A stretch of 33,111 nucleotides of DNA from Chitinophagaceae bacterium. Its GTDB lineage: Bacteria; Bacteroidota; Bacteroidia; Chitinophagales; Chitinophagaceae. Made by a program: the position numbers and the translations under genes. The stretch covers positions 1 to 33,111 of the forward strand of contig CANKNL010000003.1 in the NCBI GenBank assembly GCA_947483345.1. The letters are read 5' to 3'. Below are positions 8,228-15,928 of this stretch, piece after piece (the first letter of the stretch is position 1; every line of letters starts with the position of its first letter). The notes beneath the pieces were generated by a model, which did no database searches, was not told where the DNA came from, and saw only the letters and a program-made list of their open reading frames with translations.

Positions 8228-8530
8228 TTGCGTTTCTTTTCAAAAATAACCGTTTTGTGTAATGCCTGCTTTTTGGTGGCCGTTGTATTCTGGTATATTG
8301 AATTTCATAATAAAAAGCAGGGCAGTTCCAACCAGGTGATACAACTACCATGGATAGAGGGCACTTTTGTAATACTGGGTTACAGTGCTATAATAATAAA
8401 TACCCTTTTCTTACTGCTCGCTTTTATTTTTTTTTCTTTTAAGGCAGATATTAAAATCCCCCGCTGGATAATGATCTTTAACATCATTATTTTTTGCTGT
8501 CAGGTTTATTTTCATTTCATTTTAAAATAA
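8228..8530 (+). CDS. Small membrane protein upstream of the queuosine-precursor transporter
   Basis: A 100-residue protein with three hydrophobic segments (about residues 7-25, 45-67 and 77-97). It is not recognised as a named family. The first start codon after an in-frame stop is the TTG at 8228, so a non-ATG start is required for the full first helix. It ends five bases before the ATG of the transporter gene, so the two are almost certainly co-transcribed and perhaps translationally coupled. A role linked to transport is only inferred from this position. Confidence 0.65.
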   Translation: MRFFSKITVLCNACFLVAVVFWYIEFHNKKQGSSNQVIQLPWIEGTFVILGYSAIIINTLFLLLAFIFFSFKADIKIPRWIMIFNIIIFCCQVYFHFILK

Positions 8531-8535
8531 TCAGT

Positions 8536-9324
8536 ATGATACACAGCATACTTAAGGATAAAGGCACCAAACTATTTATTTTACTGGCCGGTATTTTTAT
8601 TACCAGTGCCCTGCTTGCAGAGGTGATTGGTGTAAAAATATTTTCGCTGGAAGATACAGTAGGGGTGCCCCGCGCCAATATCAACCTGTTTGGCAGTCCG
8701 TTTAGTTTTCACTTAACAGCCGGGGTTTTATTATGGCCGGTCGTTTTTATTATGACAGATATCATTAATGAATATTATGGAACCCGGGGTGTAAAATTTT
8801 TATCCTATCTCAGCATCGGTTTAATTGGCTATGCTTTTCTTATTTTAAACGGTGCCATCCATCTTTCACCTTCCGAATATTTTGATGTTGGCCATGGTAT
8901 CGATAAACCCGATAATGCTTTTCGGGGTATTTTTGGCCAGGGCATGTGGATCATTATTGGCTCCATGGTTGCTTTTTTGGTAGGGCAGGTGCTGGATGTT
9001 ATGATCTTTCATCGAATTAAAAAAATAACCGGTGAAAAAAATATCTGGTTAAGGGCCACAGGCTCTACGCTGGTATCGCAATTGGTTGACAGTTTTGTTG
9101 TACTATTTATTGCTTTTTATGTTGGTAAGCGCATTCAAACCGGGCAGGGCGAGCCCTGGAGCCTGCACCAGGTATTGGTAACCGGCACCGGTAATTATAT
9201 TTACAAATTTGCTGTGGCTATCATATTAACGCCGGTTATTTACTTGGTACATGGATGGATAGAAAAATATGTAGGTAAAAGCCTGGCATCTGATATGAAA
9301 AAATCGGCCATGGAGGCAGTGTAG
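8536..9324 (+). CDS. yhhQ: Queuosine precursor transporter (YhhQ/VUT family)
   Basis: A 262-residue integral membrane protein with about six hydrophobic helices. The N-terminal FITSALLAEVIGVKIF, the central TDIINEYYG motif, and the SQLVDSFVVLFIAF segment are typical of the YhhQ (COG1738) family, which takes up 7-cyano-7-deazaguanine or 7-aminomethyl-7-deazaguanine for queuosine tRNA modification. The insert around residues 112-135 (SPSEYFDVGHGIDKPDNAF) is also seen in family members from this phylum. The ATG at 8536 is chosen over an upstream in-frame ATG at 8494 that would overlap the previous gene and place 14 extra residues before the first helix. Confidence 0.88.
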   Translation: MIHSILKDKGTKLFILLAGIFITSALLAEVIGVKIFSLEDTVGVPRANINLFGSPFSFHLTAGVLLWPVVFIMTDIINEYYGTRGVKFLSYLSIGLIGYAFLILNGAIHLSPSEYFDVGHGIDKPDNAFRGIFGQGMWIIIGSMVAFLVGQVLDVMIFHRIKKITGEKNIWLRATGSTLVSQLVDSFVVLFIAFYVGKRIQTGQGEPWSLHQVLVTGTGNYIYKFAVAIILTPVIYLVHGWIEKYVGKSLASDMKKSAMEAV

Positions 9325-9407
9325 TATTAATTTTTTAGTACTGTAATAAATTGACTGTTTTATACTTAGTTATCATAGTTTTAAAAAGTTGATTTTTAAG
9401 ACTATTT

Positions 9408-9421
9408 AACTACCGGTAGTT
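9408..9421. promoter_or_regulatory. 14-bp perfect palindrome upstream of the PKD surface protein
   Basis: AACTACCGGTAGTT is a perfect two-fold symmetric site in an otherwise A/T-rich 179-base gap. It has no T-tract, so it is not a terminator. It could be an operator for a dimeric regulator of the downstream gene. No regulator gene is adjacent. Confidence 0.3.
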
Positions 9422-9503
9422 TAAGGCTATAAAGGAAAGCTGGTTTTGCTGTTTCCATTTTAAATAAGTAATTTACCAGATTGTTTATATCAAATATTAA
9501 AAA

Positions 9504-12455
9504 TTGCAGCTAAAAAATACTGACTTTCATAAAATCGGGTTAAAATATTATTTTCTGTTTATATTATTATTAGCAGGTAAATTTATGTTTGCCCAATGTC
9601 CGCCGAATATTGATTTTGAACTTGGCACTTTTAATAACTGGCAATGCTGGTGGCAAAGTGGCTATACTGGAGGTACACCTAATCCATTACTGACTGCTCC
9701 AATAGCCGGAAGGCATGATATGTTTACGAATCCTAGTGGTTTAAGAGACTTATATGGTAATTTTTCTAAAAACTGTCCAAATGGCAGTGGGCATTCTATC
9801 AAAATTGGAAATGAAATTACTGGCCAAACAGTTGATAAGGTTTCTTACACATTTACCATTCCAGCCGGGCAAAATACCTTTAATTTAATTTATCATTATG
9901 CATTGGTTTTAAATGATGCCGGCCACCCGGCAAATCAACAACCAAGGATGATTATTTCTGCAATTAATGTTACTGATAATACCCCATTACCTTGCCCGTT
10001 GCCACCAATTGTAGTAAATGGAAGTTTGCCCGGCTTCTTTGACTCTCCGGTAAGGGCCCCAAATGGTAGTTTAGTTAGATGTAAGAATTGGGCAGCCGCT
10101 TCAATGAAATTGGATAACCTTGCCGGTAAAATTATAGAGGTTTCCTTTACTGTTACAGGTTGTGGATTAACAAATGGAAGTCATTTTGGGTATGCCTATT
10201 TAGATTTAAATTCGGAGTGTAGTAGCTCTTTTATTGGTGCAACATATTGTCCGGATGATGCCTTCATCAATGTGACTGCTCCTTATGGTTACGAAACCTA
10301 TAAATGGTGGAATATAGTGGACCCAACTATTATTTTAGCAACAACGCAGGTTATCAATTTTACACCTCCACCACCATCGGGTACAACCTTGCAAGTGGCT
10401 GTTACACCCTATGCCGGCTATGGCTGTAATGATACACTAACTGCTGTATTATTGGATACATTAACAGTACTGGCTCAGGCAGGTCCCGATCGGTTATCCT
10501 GTCAAAATGCGCCTGTACAACTTGGAGTAAATCCAAGACAGGGGTTTATTTATTCGTGGAGCCCGGTTACAAACTTAAGCAATCCAGCCATATCAAATCC
10601 TATCGCTACACCATCAGTAACCACTCAATATGTACTTACTGCAACCAATGCGGGCGGAGGCTGTTTATCCACAGATACCGTAGTTGTTAATGCCGCTGTA
10701 TTAGATTCAACCTTGCAAATTACCGGACCTACTTCAGGTTGTATTGTTGGTTCGCAACCAACCACTTTAAAAGTACTTCCGGCAGATAGTATTCAATGGT
10801 ATTTTAATGCCATAGCCATTCCGGGTGCAAATCAAACCCAATACAATGTGTTACAAAGCGGCACTTATTATGCTACCGTTTTTAGTTTTGCAGGTTGTAA
10901 TTTAAGTACATCTGCTGTTTTTATTGATGTTAATCCAGCCCCTGTTGTTGGATTTAATATAAATACAGTAACCCAATGTTTAGCTAACAATCAATTTATT
11001 TATACCAATACCAGTACAGTTATAACAGGTACATTACTCTTTAACTGGGATTTGGGAGATGGGACAACTGCCACCACAATTAATATTAATCACAGCTATG
11101 CATTACCGGGAGTATATAATGTTAAATTAATAGTAACCACTGATAAGGGCTGTAAAGATAGCACGCTGTTTACAGTTACAGTATTCGACAGTCCGGTTGC
11201 AGATTTTACGGTTAATACAAATGAGCAATGTATAAAAAACAATCAATTTGTTTTCACTAACAGAAGTGTTTTAACTGTAGGTACATTACAATACAGATGG
11301 ACTATGGGTGATGGCAATATAATGACTACAAGGGATGTTACACATACTTATTTAATACCCGGTGCTTATACGGTAAAGCTTTTACTAACATCTGATAAAG
11401 GATGTGCCGACAGTATCTCTTTTTCTGTAACAGTAAACCCCAACCCGGTTCCAGGGTTTACGAGTAATAATGCACAACAGTGTTTTACAAACAATGTTTT
11501 CAATTTAACCAACACAACAACCTTATCATCAGGTACACTACAATATTTATGGAACCTGGGCGACGGCTCATCTGCCACAACAAGAGATGTTACACATAGT
11601 TACCTGCAACCGGGCGATTATACCATTAAAATGATTGCGACTTCTGCTAAAGGTTGCGCCGACAGTAGTTCTTCTGATGTGAAGGTTTTTAAATATCCAC
11701 TTGCCGATTTTTATGTTGAACCTATTTGTGTAAACCTGCGTTTACCATTGGTTAATAAAACAATTAATAACACCAATGCCGTATTAAATTATTTATGGGA
11801 TTTTGGAAACGGTCAAACGTCAACCATGATAAACCCGGTATACAGTTATCCGGCACCCGGTACTTACACCATTAACTTATCGGTATATACAACCCAATGT
11901 TTACAAACCATATCTGTAAAAAAACTGGATGTTGTTATTGAGGCGCCAATGCCTGGTATCAGGTATGTCGATAAAGTAGCGGTGATGAATTTCCCCGAAA
12001 AACTCGAGGCCAGAGACATTGGTAACCAGGTTTTATGGTCACCGGCAATCAGTTTAGATTTCCCAAAAAGTTATAAACCCAGCTTTAAAGGGCTTGATCC
12101 GCAGTTGTACAGTATCACGCTTAAAACATTAACCGGTTGTGTAACCGTAGATACCCAATATGTAAAGACCCGTAAAAAAATAGAGATCTATGTCCCCACT
12201 TCGTTTACGCCCAATGGTGATGGACTTAACGATTACCTGAGGCCTGTATTAATGAGTTTTAAATCGGTAAACTATTTTAGGGTGTTTAACCGTTGGGGTA
12301 AACTATTATTTCAAATGCAAAATGACCTGCCGGGATGGGATGGCAGGGTTAATGGGCAACGGCAGGAAATGCAAACAGTTGTGTGGATGATTGAAGCCAT
12401 TGATGTGGATGGGGTAATGCATAAAAAGCAGGGAACATCTATTTTAATGCGTTAG
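9504..12455 (+). CDS. PKD-repeat surface protein with gliding-motility C-terminal (CHU_C) domain
   Basis: A 983-residue secreted protein. The signal peptide (YYFLFILLLAGKFMFAQ) ends near residue 31. It is followed by a Cys-containing lectin-like or jelly-roll region (about 32-250), an Ig-like 'SPVTNLSNPAISNP' domain (about 325-395) and four PKD domains at about nucleotides 10940-11940. Each PKD domain carries W..GDG or W.FGNG and a SY..PG.YT motif. The C-terminal ~95 residues are a T9SS type B sorting/gliding-motility domain (VPTSFTPNGDGLND, FRVFNRWGKLLF, GWDG). It is therefore exported by the type IX system and held at or released from the cell surface, with an adhesive role inferred from the PKD repeats. 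Only a TTG at 9504 can start the frame, because a stop lies six bases upstream and no ATG precedes the signal core. Confidence 0.9.
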   Translation: MQLKNTDFHKIGLKYYFLFILLLAGKFMFAQCPPNIDFELGTFNNWQCWWQSGYTGGTPNPLLTAPIAGRHDMFTNPSGLRDLYGNFSKNCPNGSGHSIKIGNEITGQTVDKVSYTFTIPAGQNTFNLIYHYALVLNDAGHPANQQPRMIISAINVTDNTPLPCPLPPIVVNGSLPGFFDSPVRAPNGSLVRCKNWAAASMKLDNLAGKIIEVSFTVTGCGLTNGSHFGYAYLDLNSECSSSFIGATYCPDDAFINVTAPYGYETYKWWNIVDPTIILATTQVINFTPPPPSGTTLQVAVTPYAGYGCNDTLTAVLLDTLTVLAQAGPDRLSCQNAPVQLGVNPRQGFIYSWSPVTNLSNPAISNPIATPSVTTQYVLTATNAGGGCLSTDTVVVNAAVLDSTLQITGPTSGCIVGSQPTTLKVLPADSIQWYFNAIAIPGANQTQYNVLQSGTYYATVFSFAGCNLSTSAVFIDVNPAPVVGFNINTVTQCLANNQFIYTNTSTVITGTLLFNWDLGDGTTATTININHSYALPGVYNVKLIVTTDKGCKDSTLFTVTVFDSPVADFTVNTNEQCIKNNQFVFTNRSVLTVGTLQYRWTMGDGNIMTTRDVTHTYLIPGAYTVKLLLTSDKGCADSISFSVTVNPNPVPGFTSNNAQQCFTNNVFNLTNTTTLSSGTLQYLWNLGDGSSATTRDVTHSYLQPGDYTIKMIATSAKGCADSSSSDVKVFKYPLADFYVEPICVNLRLPLVNKTINNTNAVLNYLWDFGNGQTSTMINPVYSYPAPGTYTINLSVYTTQCLQTISVKKLDVVIEAPMPGIRYVDKVAVMNFPEKLEARDIGNQVLWSPAISLDFPKSYKPSFKGLDPQLYSITLKTLTGCVTVDTQYVKTRKKIEIYVPTSFTPNGDGLNDYLRPVLMSFKSVNYFRVFNRWGKLLFQMQNDLPGWDGRVNGQRQEMQTVVWMIEAIDVDGVMHKKQGTSILMR

Positions 12456-12480
12456 ATCTTTATCTTTTTAAATTTTAAAT

Positions 12481-12520
12481 ACTAAAAAAGCATGGCCCAC
12501 ACCGGTCATGCTTTTTTAGT
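12481..12520. terminator. Bidirectional terminator between convergent genes
   Basis: A perfect 14-bp inverted repeat (ACTAAAAAAGCATG / CATGCTTTTTTAGT) encloses a 12-base loop. A-run and T-run lie in opposite arms, so it can stop transcripts from both sides: the PKD protein gene ending at 12455 (+) and the small gene ending at 12558 (-). Confidence 0.85.
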
Positions 12521-12557
12521 AATAAGAAAGTATTATTAATTTTTGGATAAGCCACAA

Positions 12558-12752
12558 TTACATCAGCCATCTTCTCATGGAAGCACTTGACTTTTGCCTT
12601 TTTTGAACATTCCAAAGATCCCTATGACCAAATGTTTGGTTGTTGTTATCCATTTTTACATCTTGTGCAAGGGTTTCTTTTGTATCCGTTAACAGTTCTT
12701 TCTGGCCTTTTTTACTAAGTGTTGTGCCTACACCCATTGAGTCACTTTTCAT
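12558..12752 (-). CDS. Small basic-tailed protein of unknown function
   Basis: A 64-residue protein: a polar N-terminal half with DTKET and DVKMDNNN stretches, then a C-terminal half FGHRDLWNVQKRQKSSASMRRW rich in Trp and Arg/Lys. From memory, very short Bacteroidota proteins with a 'DLWN.QR..K...RR' ending recur in this group, which argues for a real gene; I cannot confirm this here. Support from the sequence is an ATG start, a candidate promoter on the same strand at 12883-12912, and a shared terminator just past its stop. It has no signal peptide or membrane segment. The overlapping plus-strand frame has no such support. Confidence 0.55.
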   Translation of the reverse strand: MKSDSMGVGTTLSKKGQKELLTDTKETLAQDVKMDNNNQTFGHRDLWNVQKRQKSSASMRRWLM

Positions 12753-12882
12753 ATTTCTGATTTTTTATGCATTTAAATTAATTTCTCAAAAAAGTCAGAC
12801 GCAAAGGCCTGGCCCGGAGTTTTTAGGGCAAACAGGAGGTTTAAAAAACCATCATCAGTTGCGGTCGTTTTAATTTGCGCCG

Positions 12883-12912
12883 CAAAGTTACTTTACAAAC
12901 GGCTTATGGCAA
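12883..12912 (-). promoter_or_regulatory. Candidate promoter for the 64-residue small protein
   Basis: On the minus strand, TTG at 12912-12910, a 19-base spacer, then TAACTTTG at 12890-12883 fit the Bacteroidota -33/-7 pattern. The predicted start would leave an untranslated leader of roughly 120 bases before the ATG at 12752. Confidence 0.42.
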
Positions 12913-13042
12913 TTAATTATTGCTATTTATTGACTAATAAATTGTTAAAAAATGACAGTGGTGCATTAGTATAAATTGATGACACTAATAGGATTAACTC
13001 GAGCCTTACCTGGCTCTCAATCAGTTCTAAAAAAAATAAATA

Positions 13043-13050
13043 TACCTTTG
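13043..13050 (+). promoter_or_regulatory. -7 promoter element of rnpB
   Basis: TACCTTTG exactly matches the Bacteroidota TAnnTTTG element. It ends two bases before the first paired base of the RNase P RNA P1 stem, the right distance for a start at about 13053-13056. A clear -33 TTTG is not visible. Confidence 0.65.
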
Positions 13051-13052
13051 CG

Positions 13053-13482
13053 ATCTATCAGCCGGGTTATCGTTCTCTGTCCCGATAGTATCGGGATCGG
13101 GGAAAGGAAAGTCCGGACAGCAAAGAGCAATACACCGGTTAACAGCCGGCTCCTCCTTGTGAGGAAGAGAAAGGGCCACAGAAAATTACCGCTCCTCTCT
13201 TGACATATTTCAGTAAGACTTTCACAAACTGAGTCTTACAGTGTATGACAAGAGAGGAGTAAGGTTGAAAACGTGAGGTAAGAGCTCACGGGTTTTTGCA
13301 GTAATGCTTAAATTGGGTAAACCTTGTATGCTGTAATGCCACATATACCGGCGCTTGAGGGCGGCTCGTTCGATGCCGAAGGGTAGGCAGCAAGATTGTA
13401 ACAGTAATGTTGCAGCCAGATAAATGATAACCTTCCCCCGTTAAATCTGGGGAAACAGAATCCGGCTTACAGGCTGATAGAT
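13053..13482 (+). ncRNA. rnpB: RNase P RNA (M1 RNA), bacterial class A
   Basis: The catalytic RNA of ribonuclease P, which removes 5' leaders from tRNA precursors. The ends are set by an 11-bp P1 helix: 13053-13063 (ATCTATCAGCC) pairs perfectly with 13472-13482. Conserved elements are in order: the P4/CR-I strand with GGAAAGTCCGGAC (13105-13118 region), GAGGTAAGAGCTCACGG (13275-13291), and the 3' CR-V strand ACAGAATCCGGCTTACAGG (13455-13473). A hairpin CCCGAT/ATCGGG at 13081-13095 fits P3. A long two-part hairpin at 13192-13259 (11-bp and 8-bp stems) sits where P12 is expected. Length is about 430 nt. A promoter element precedes it and a strong terminator follows. Open frames on either strand here are spurious. 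Confidence 0.93.
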
Positions 13483-13486
13483 TTTT

Positions 13487-13527
13487 AAAATAGTTGGGGC
13501 TCACCTTTGGTGAGCCCCAACTATTTT
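13487..13527 (+). terminator. Strong intrinsic terminator of rnpB
   Basis: A 19-bp perfect stem (13487-13505 with 13509-13527) with a TTT loop; the 3' arm ends in TATTTT. It starts five bases after the end of the RNase P RNA. The A-run at the base makes it usable from the other strand too. Confidence 0.9.
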
Positions 13528-13847
13528 GTACCGTCATTCAACATCGGGAGAAATCTATTTTATCACTTTTAAAACTCTCTGTTCTAGCCCTTCTGAAAAT
13601 CTGCTCATAAAATTGAATTTATTTCGGGGCCTATCAATGTAAATCACTTAACGCCTTCTGTAAACATGGCTTTATACAGATCAATTTTTTGGGGACAGCT
13701 ACTTTTTTCTTTGGGTTTTAAAACTAAAAGCTGTAGCAAAAAACAGAAATAGTTTATAGGATGTAAAAATAATTTTTAAATGATGAGTGGTTGCAGTAAG
13801 ATGTTTATTTACATTAAATCCAATACCGTTAAGCCGCATTTTTTCAT
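13528..13847. other. Gene-free stretch between rnpB terminator and GNAT gene
   Basis: About 320 bases without a supported gene. The only structures seen are a weak imperfect hairpin around 13695-13736 (ACAGC..TTTT / AAAAGCTGT) and an imperfect 9-bp inverted repeat, CCGTTAAGC at 13826-13834 with GCTTAATGG at 13848-13856, which overlaps the end of the acetyltransferase gene and may help end its transcript. No TAnnTTTG element or conserved RNA was recognised. Confidence 0.5.
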
Positions 13848-13849
13848 GC

Positions 13850-14458
13850 TTAATGGCTTGGCTCTATGTCAATAAATTCTTTAAAGATATCAGATTTTAT
13901 TTTTGGCCAGTCTGCTTTAATAAAACTAAAATACATGGTATCTCTAACCAGTCCATCATCATTGATCATGTGGTTACGAAAAACACCTTCTTGTATTGCT
14001 CCTATCTTGCGCATAGCACCCTGAGATTTAAAATTGAGGGTGCCGGTTTTTAATTCTATCCGGTTAAGGCCAAGTGTTTCAAATCCAAAACATAACAATA
14101 AAAATTTGCAGGCTTTGTTGATGCCACTGCGCTGTAATGCAGGGTGGTACCAGGTCCAGCCAATTTCAACCCGTTTATTCGGAAAAGATATATTACCATA
14201 ACGGGTGCAACCTGCATACTGGTTATGTAATTTATCAAAAATGGCGAAGGGGTAGGAGCTGCCTGCTTTTTTTTCGGAAAGGGCGGTATCAAAATAGCGT
14301 TTAAAATCGGCTTCAGATTTTATTTTGGCCCCGGTAAATTCCCACAATTCGGTATGCATGGCAATGGGCAGTAATAATTCAAAATGTTTTTCGGTAAGGG
14401 GTTCAAGCAGGGCACGGTCGTTTTCCAGTAACAGATCCTGGTCAAAAAAAATAGTCAT
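13850..14458 (-). CDS. GNAT family N-acetyltransferase (RimJ/RimL-like)
   Basis: A 202-residue acetyltransferase that would transfer acetyl from acetyl-CoA to an amine, such as a protein N-terminus or small molecule. The RimJ/RimL-type layout is visible: N-terminal L.PLTEKHFE.L, a central strand YGNISFPNKRVEIGWTWYHPALQRSGIN with the acetyl-CoA-binding turn, then LNRIELKTGTLNFKSQGAMRKIGAIQEGVFRNHM, the typical 'N..S....EK.GF..EG' end of the fold. The pyrophosphate-binding loop reads QRSGIN rather than the common QxxGxG/A. It lies seven bases after the Nudix gene on the same strand, so the two form a small operon. Confidence 0.85.
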   Translation of the reverse strand: MTIFFDQDLLLENDRALLEPLTEKHFELLLPIAMHTELWEFTGAKIKSEADFKRYFDTALSEKKAGSSYPFAIFDKLHNQYAGCTRYGNISFPNKRVEIGWTWYHPALQRSGINKACKFLLLCFGFETLGLNRIELKTGTLNFKSQGAMRKIGAIQEGVFRNHMINDDGLVRDTMYFSFIKADWPKIKSDIFKEFIDIEPSH

Positions 14459-14465
14459 AGTCAGT

Positions 14466-14933
14466 TTATAATTTTGTTTTTAAAAGCGTTGCAACATGTT
14501 TATCTATTGGCAAAGAAACAACGGTGTCCGAAAAATCATCCCAATCAATAAGCCTAAAAGTTTCTGTTTCTCCGGTGTCATTATATACCTTCAGCTGATG
14601 TTCATCAAAATCGAATGGTCTGGTTCGTAATGGTACATGTATGGGCTCCAATGCCTGTACAAAATAATAAATTGAGATGATTTGATGCGATTTATTAAAA
14701 GCGCTTTGCTGGTAAAAATCGGTGGTGTAAAGATGATCTGTAACGGCTACTTTCAAATTCATTTCTTCCATAAACTCCCGTTGCAGACAATCGCGGGTGC
14801 CTTCGCCTAACTCCAGGCCTCCTCCCGGGAATTTAGTAATATAGGCACCACGTATAAATTCATCACTTACTAAAACCTGGTTGTTCTCATTCAGTAAAAT
14901 GCCATAAACCCTGATGTTGAATGTGCTGATCAT
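14466..14933 (-). CDS. Nudix hydrolase
   Basis: A 155-residue Nudix protein, which hydrolyses a nucleoside diphosphate linked to another group X. The Nudix box covers residues 38-60: G38, E44, R52-E53 and E56-E57 fit Gx5Ex7REUxEExGU, so the metal-binding glutamates are present. The last conserved glycine is Asn59. The start (MISTFNIRVYGILL) gives a typical first beta strand. The substrate is not predictable. It is the upstream member of a two-gene unit with the GNAT acetyltransferase. Confidence 0.87.
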   Translation of the reverse strand: MISTFNIRVYGILLNENNQVLVSDEFIRGAYITKFPGGGLELGEGTRDCLQREFMEEMNLKVAVTDHLYTTDFYQQSAFNKSHQIISIYYFVQALEPIHVPLRTRPFDFDEHQLKVYNDTGETETFRLIDWDDFSDTVVSLPIDKHVATLLKTKL

Positions 14934-15144
14934 TTGTAATTTATTTTTTTAAGTAGTGCCAGAACATAAAGCCCGGGATGTGCTGTTTTGTGTTTAGGCA
15001 AACCATCGCATGATAAGACGGCTTTTAAATTTATATAATAGTTGTCATTTAGGTTAGCATTGTAGTTTGGGGTTCGGTTTTTTGTATCCACAAACAACCG
15101 TATTTAAAATTCAGGTAATGAATAGGGAAGGGTATTGGTTTTGG

Positions 15145-15927
15145 TCAAATGTCTATTGTGCCTTTAAAAACCAGTTCTGCCGGGCCACAGAGCCAGATAT
15201 CTTCAAAATGTTCGTCATCAATTTTAGTATATTCAACACTTAAATTACCGCCAGCTGTTTTTACTTCCACCCGGTTAAAGCCATTTGCATTGTGTGCATT
15301 CATCAGGGCAGAGGCTGTAACTCCGGTTCCGCAACTCAGGGTTTCATCTTCTACACCGCGTTCGTAAGTTCTAACAAAAATGGCATCGTCATCAGTTGTT
15401 TCTACAAAATTTACATTGATACCAGTATCCTTAAATGGTTTGCTGTAACGGATATCACGTCCTGTTTCCAACACATCAATATTTTTTACATTGTTGGCAA
15501 ATTTTACAAAATGCGGTGAGCCGGTATTCAATATCGCATAGCCCGAATGGTATTCCACTGTATTCACATCCTGCATTTTTAAACGAACAATATGGTGCAT
15601 ATCTATATCAGCTTCATGTACACCATCAATGGCCATAAACCTGTAGGTGACTTTATGCATGCCCTGGTGCTGTGCAAATTTAACCAGGCAACGGCCCCCA
15701 TTGCCACACATTGTACTTGGGTTACCATCTGCATTGAAGTAGATCATTTCAAAGTCTAATTCGGGGTGATTGTTTAATAACATCAGTCCATCTGCACCTA
15801 TTCCAAACCGGCGGTTGCAAATTTGTTTTACCTGAACGGTGGTGAGGGTATCATAGGTATGATCCCTGTTATCCAGTATCACGAAATCGTTTCCGGTGCC
15901 CTGGTATTTATAAAATTCTATGGTCAT
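15145..15927 (-). CDS. dapF: Diaminopimelate epimerase
   Basis: A 260-residue cytoplasmic enzyme that interconverts LL- and meso-diaminopimelate in lysine and peptidoglycan precursor synthesis. The N-terminal YQGTGNDFVILDNR strand is typical. The two catalytic cysteines are present: Cys74 in STMCGNGGRC and Cys199 in ETLSCGTGVTA. The length matches the family. It starts one base after the stop of the nucleoside phosphorylase gene, so the two are translated from one message although the functions are unrelated. Confidence 0.95.
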   Translation of the reverse strand: MTIEFYKYQGTGNDFVILDNRDHTYDTLTTVQVKQICNRRFGIGADGLMLLNNHPELDFEMIYFNADGNPSTMCGNGGRCLVKFAQHQGMHKVTYRFMAIDGVHEADIDMHHIVRLKMQDVNTVEYHSGYAILNTGSPHFVKFANNVKNIDVLETGRDIRYSKPFKDTGINVNFVETTDDDAIFVRTYERGVEDETLSCGTGVTASALMNAHNANGFNRVEVKTAGGNLSVEYTKIDDEHFEDIWLCGPAELVFKGTIDI

Positions 15928-15928
15928 T

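Noticed and set aside
12640..12873. Plus-strand frame opposite the small 64-residue gene
   Set aside because: No promoter or family match, while the minus-strand frame has a promoter candidate and a terminator.
12976..13203. Plus-strand open frame across the rnpB 5' half
   Set aside because: It lies on the RNase P RNA and has no domain or signal; the RNA call explains the sequence.
13286..13537. Minus-strand open frame over the rnpB 3' half
   Set aside because: It crosses the RNase P RNA 3' end and its terminator hairpin; a common false prediction over rnpB.
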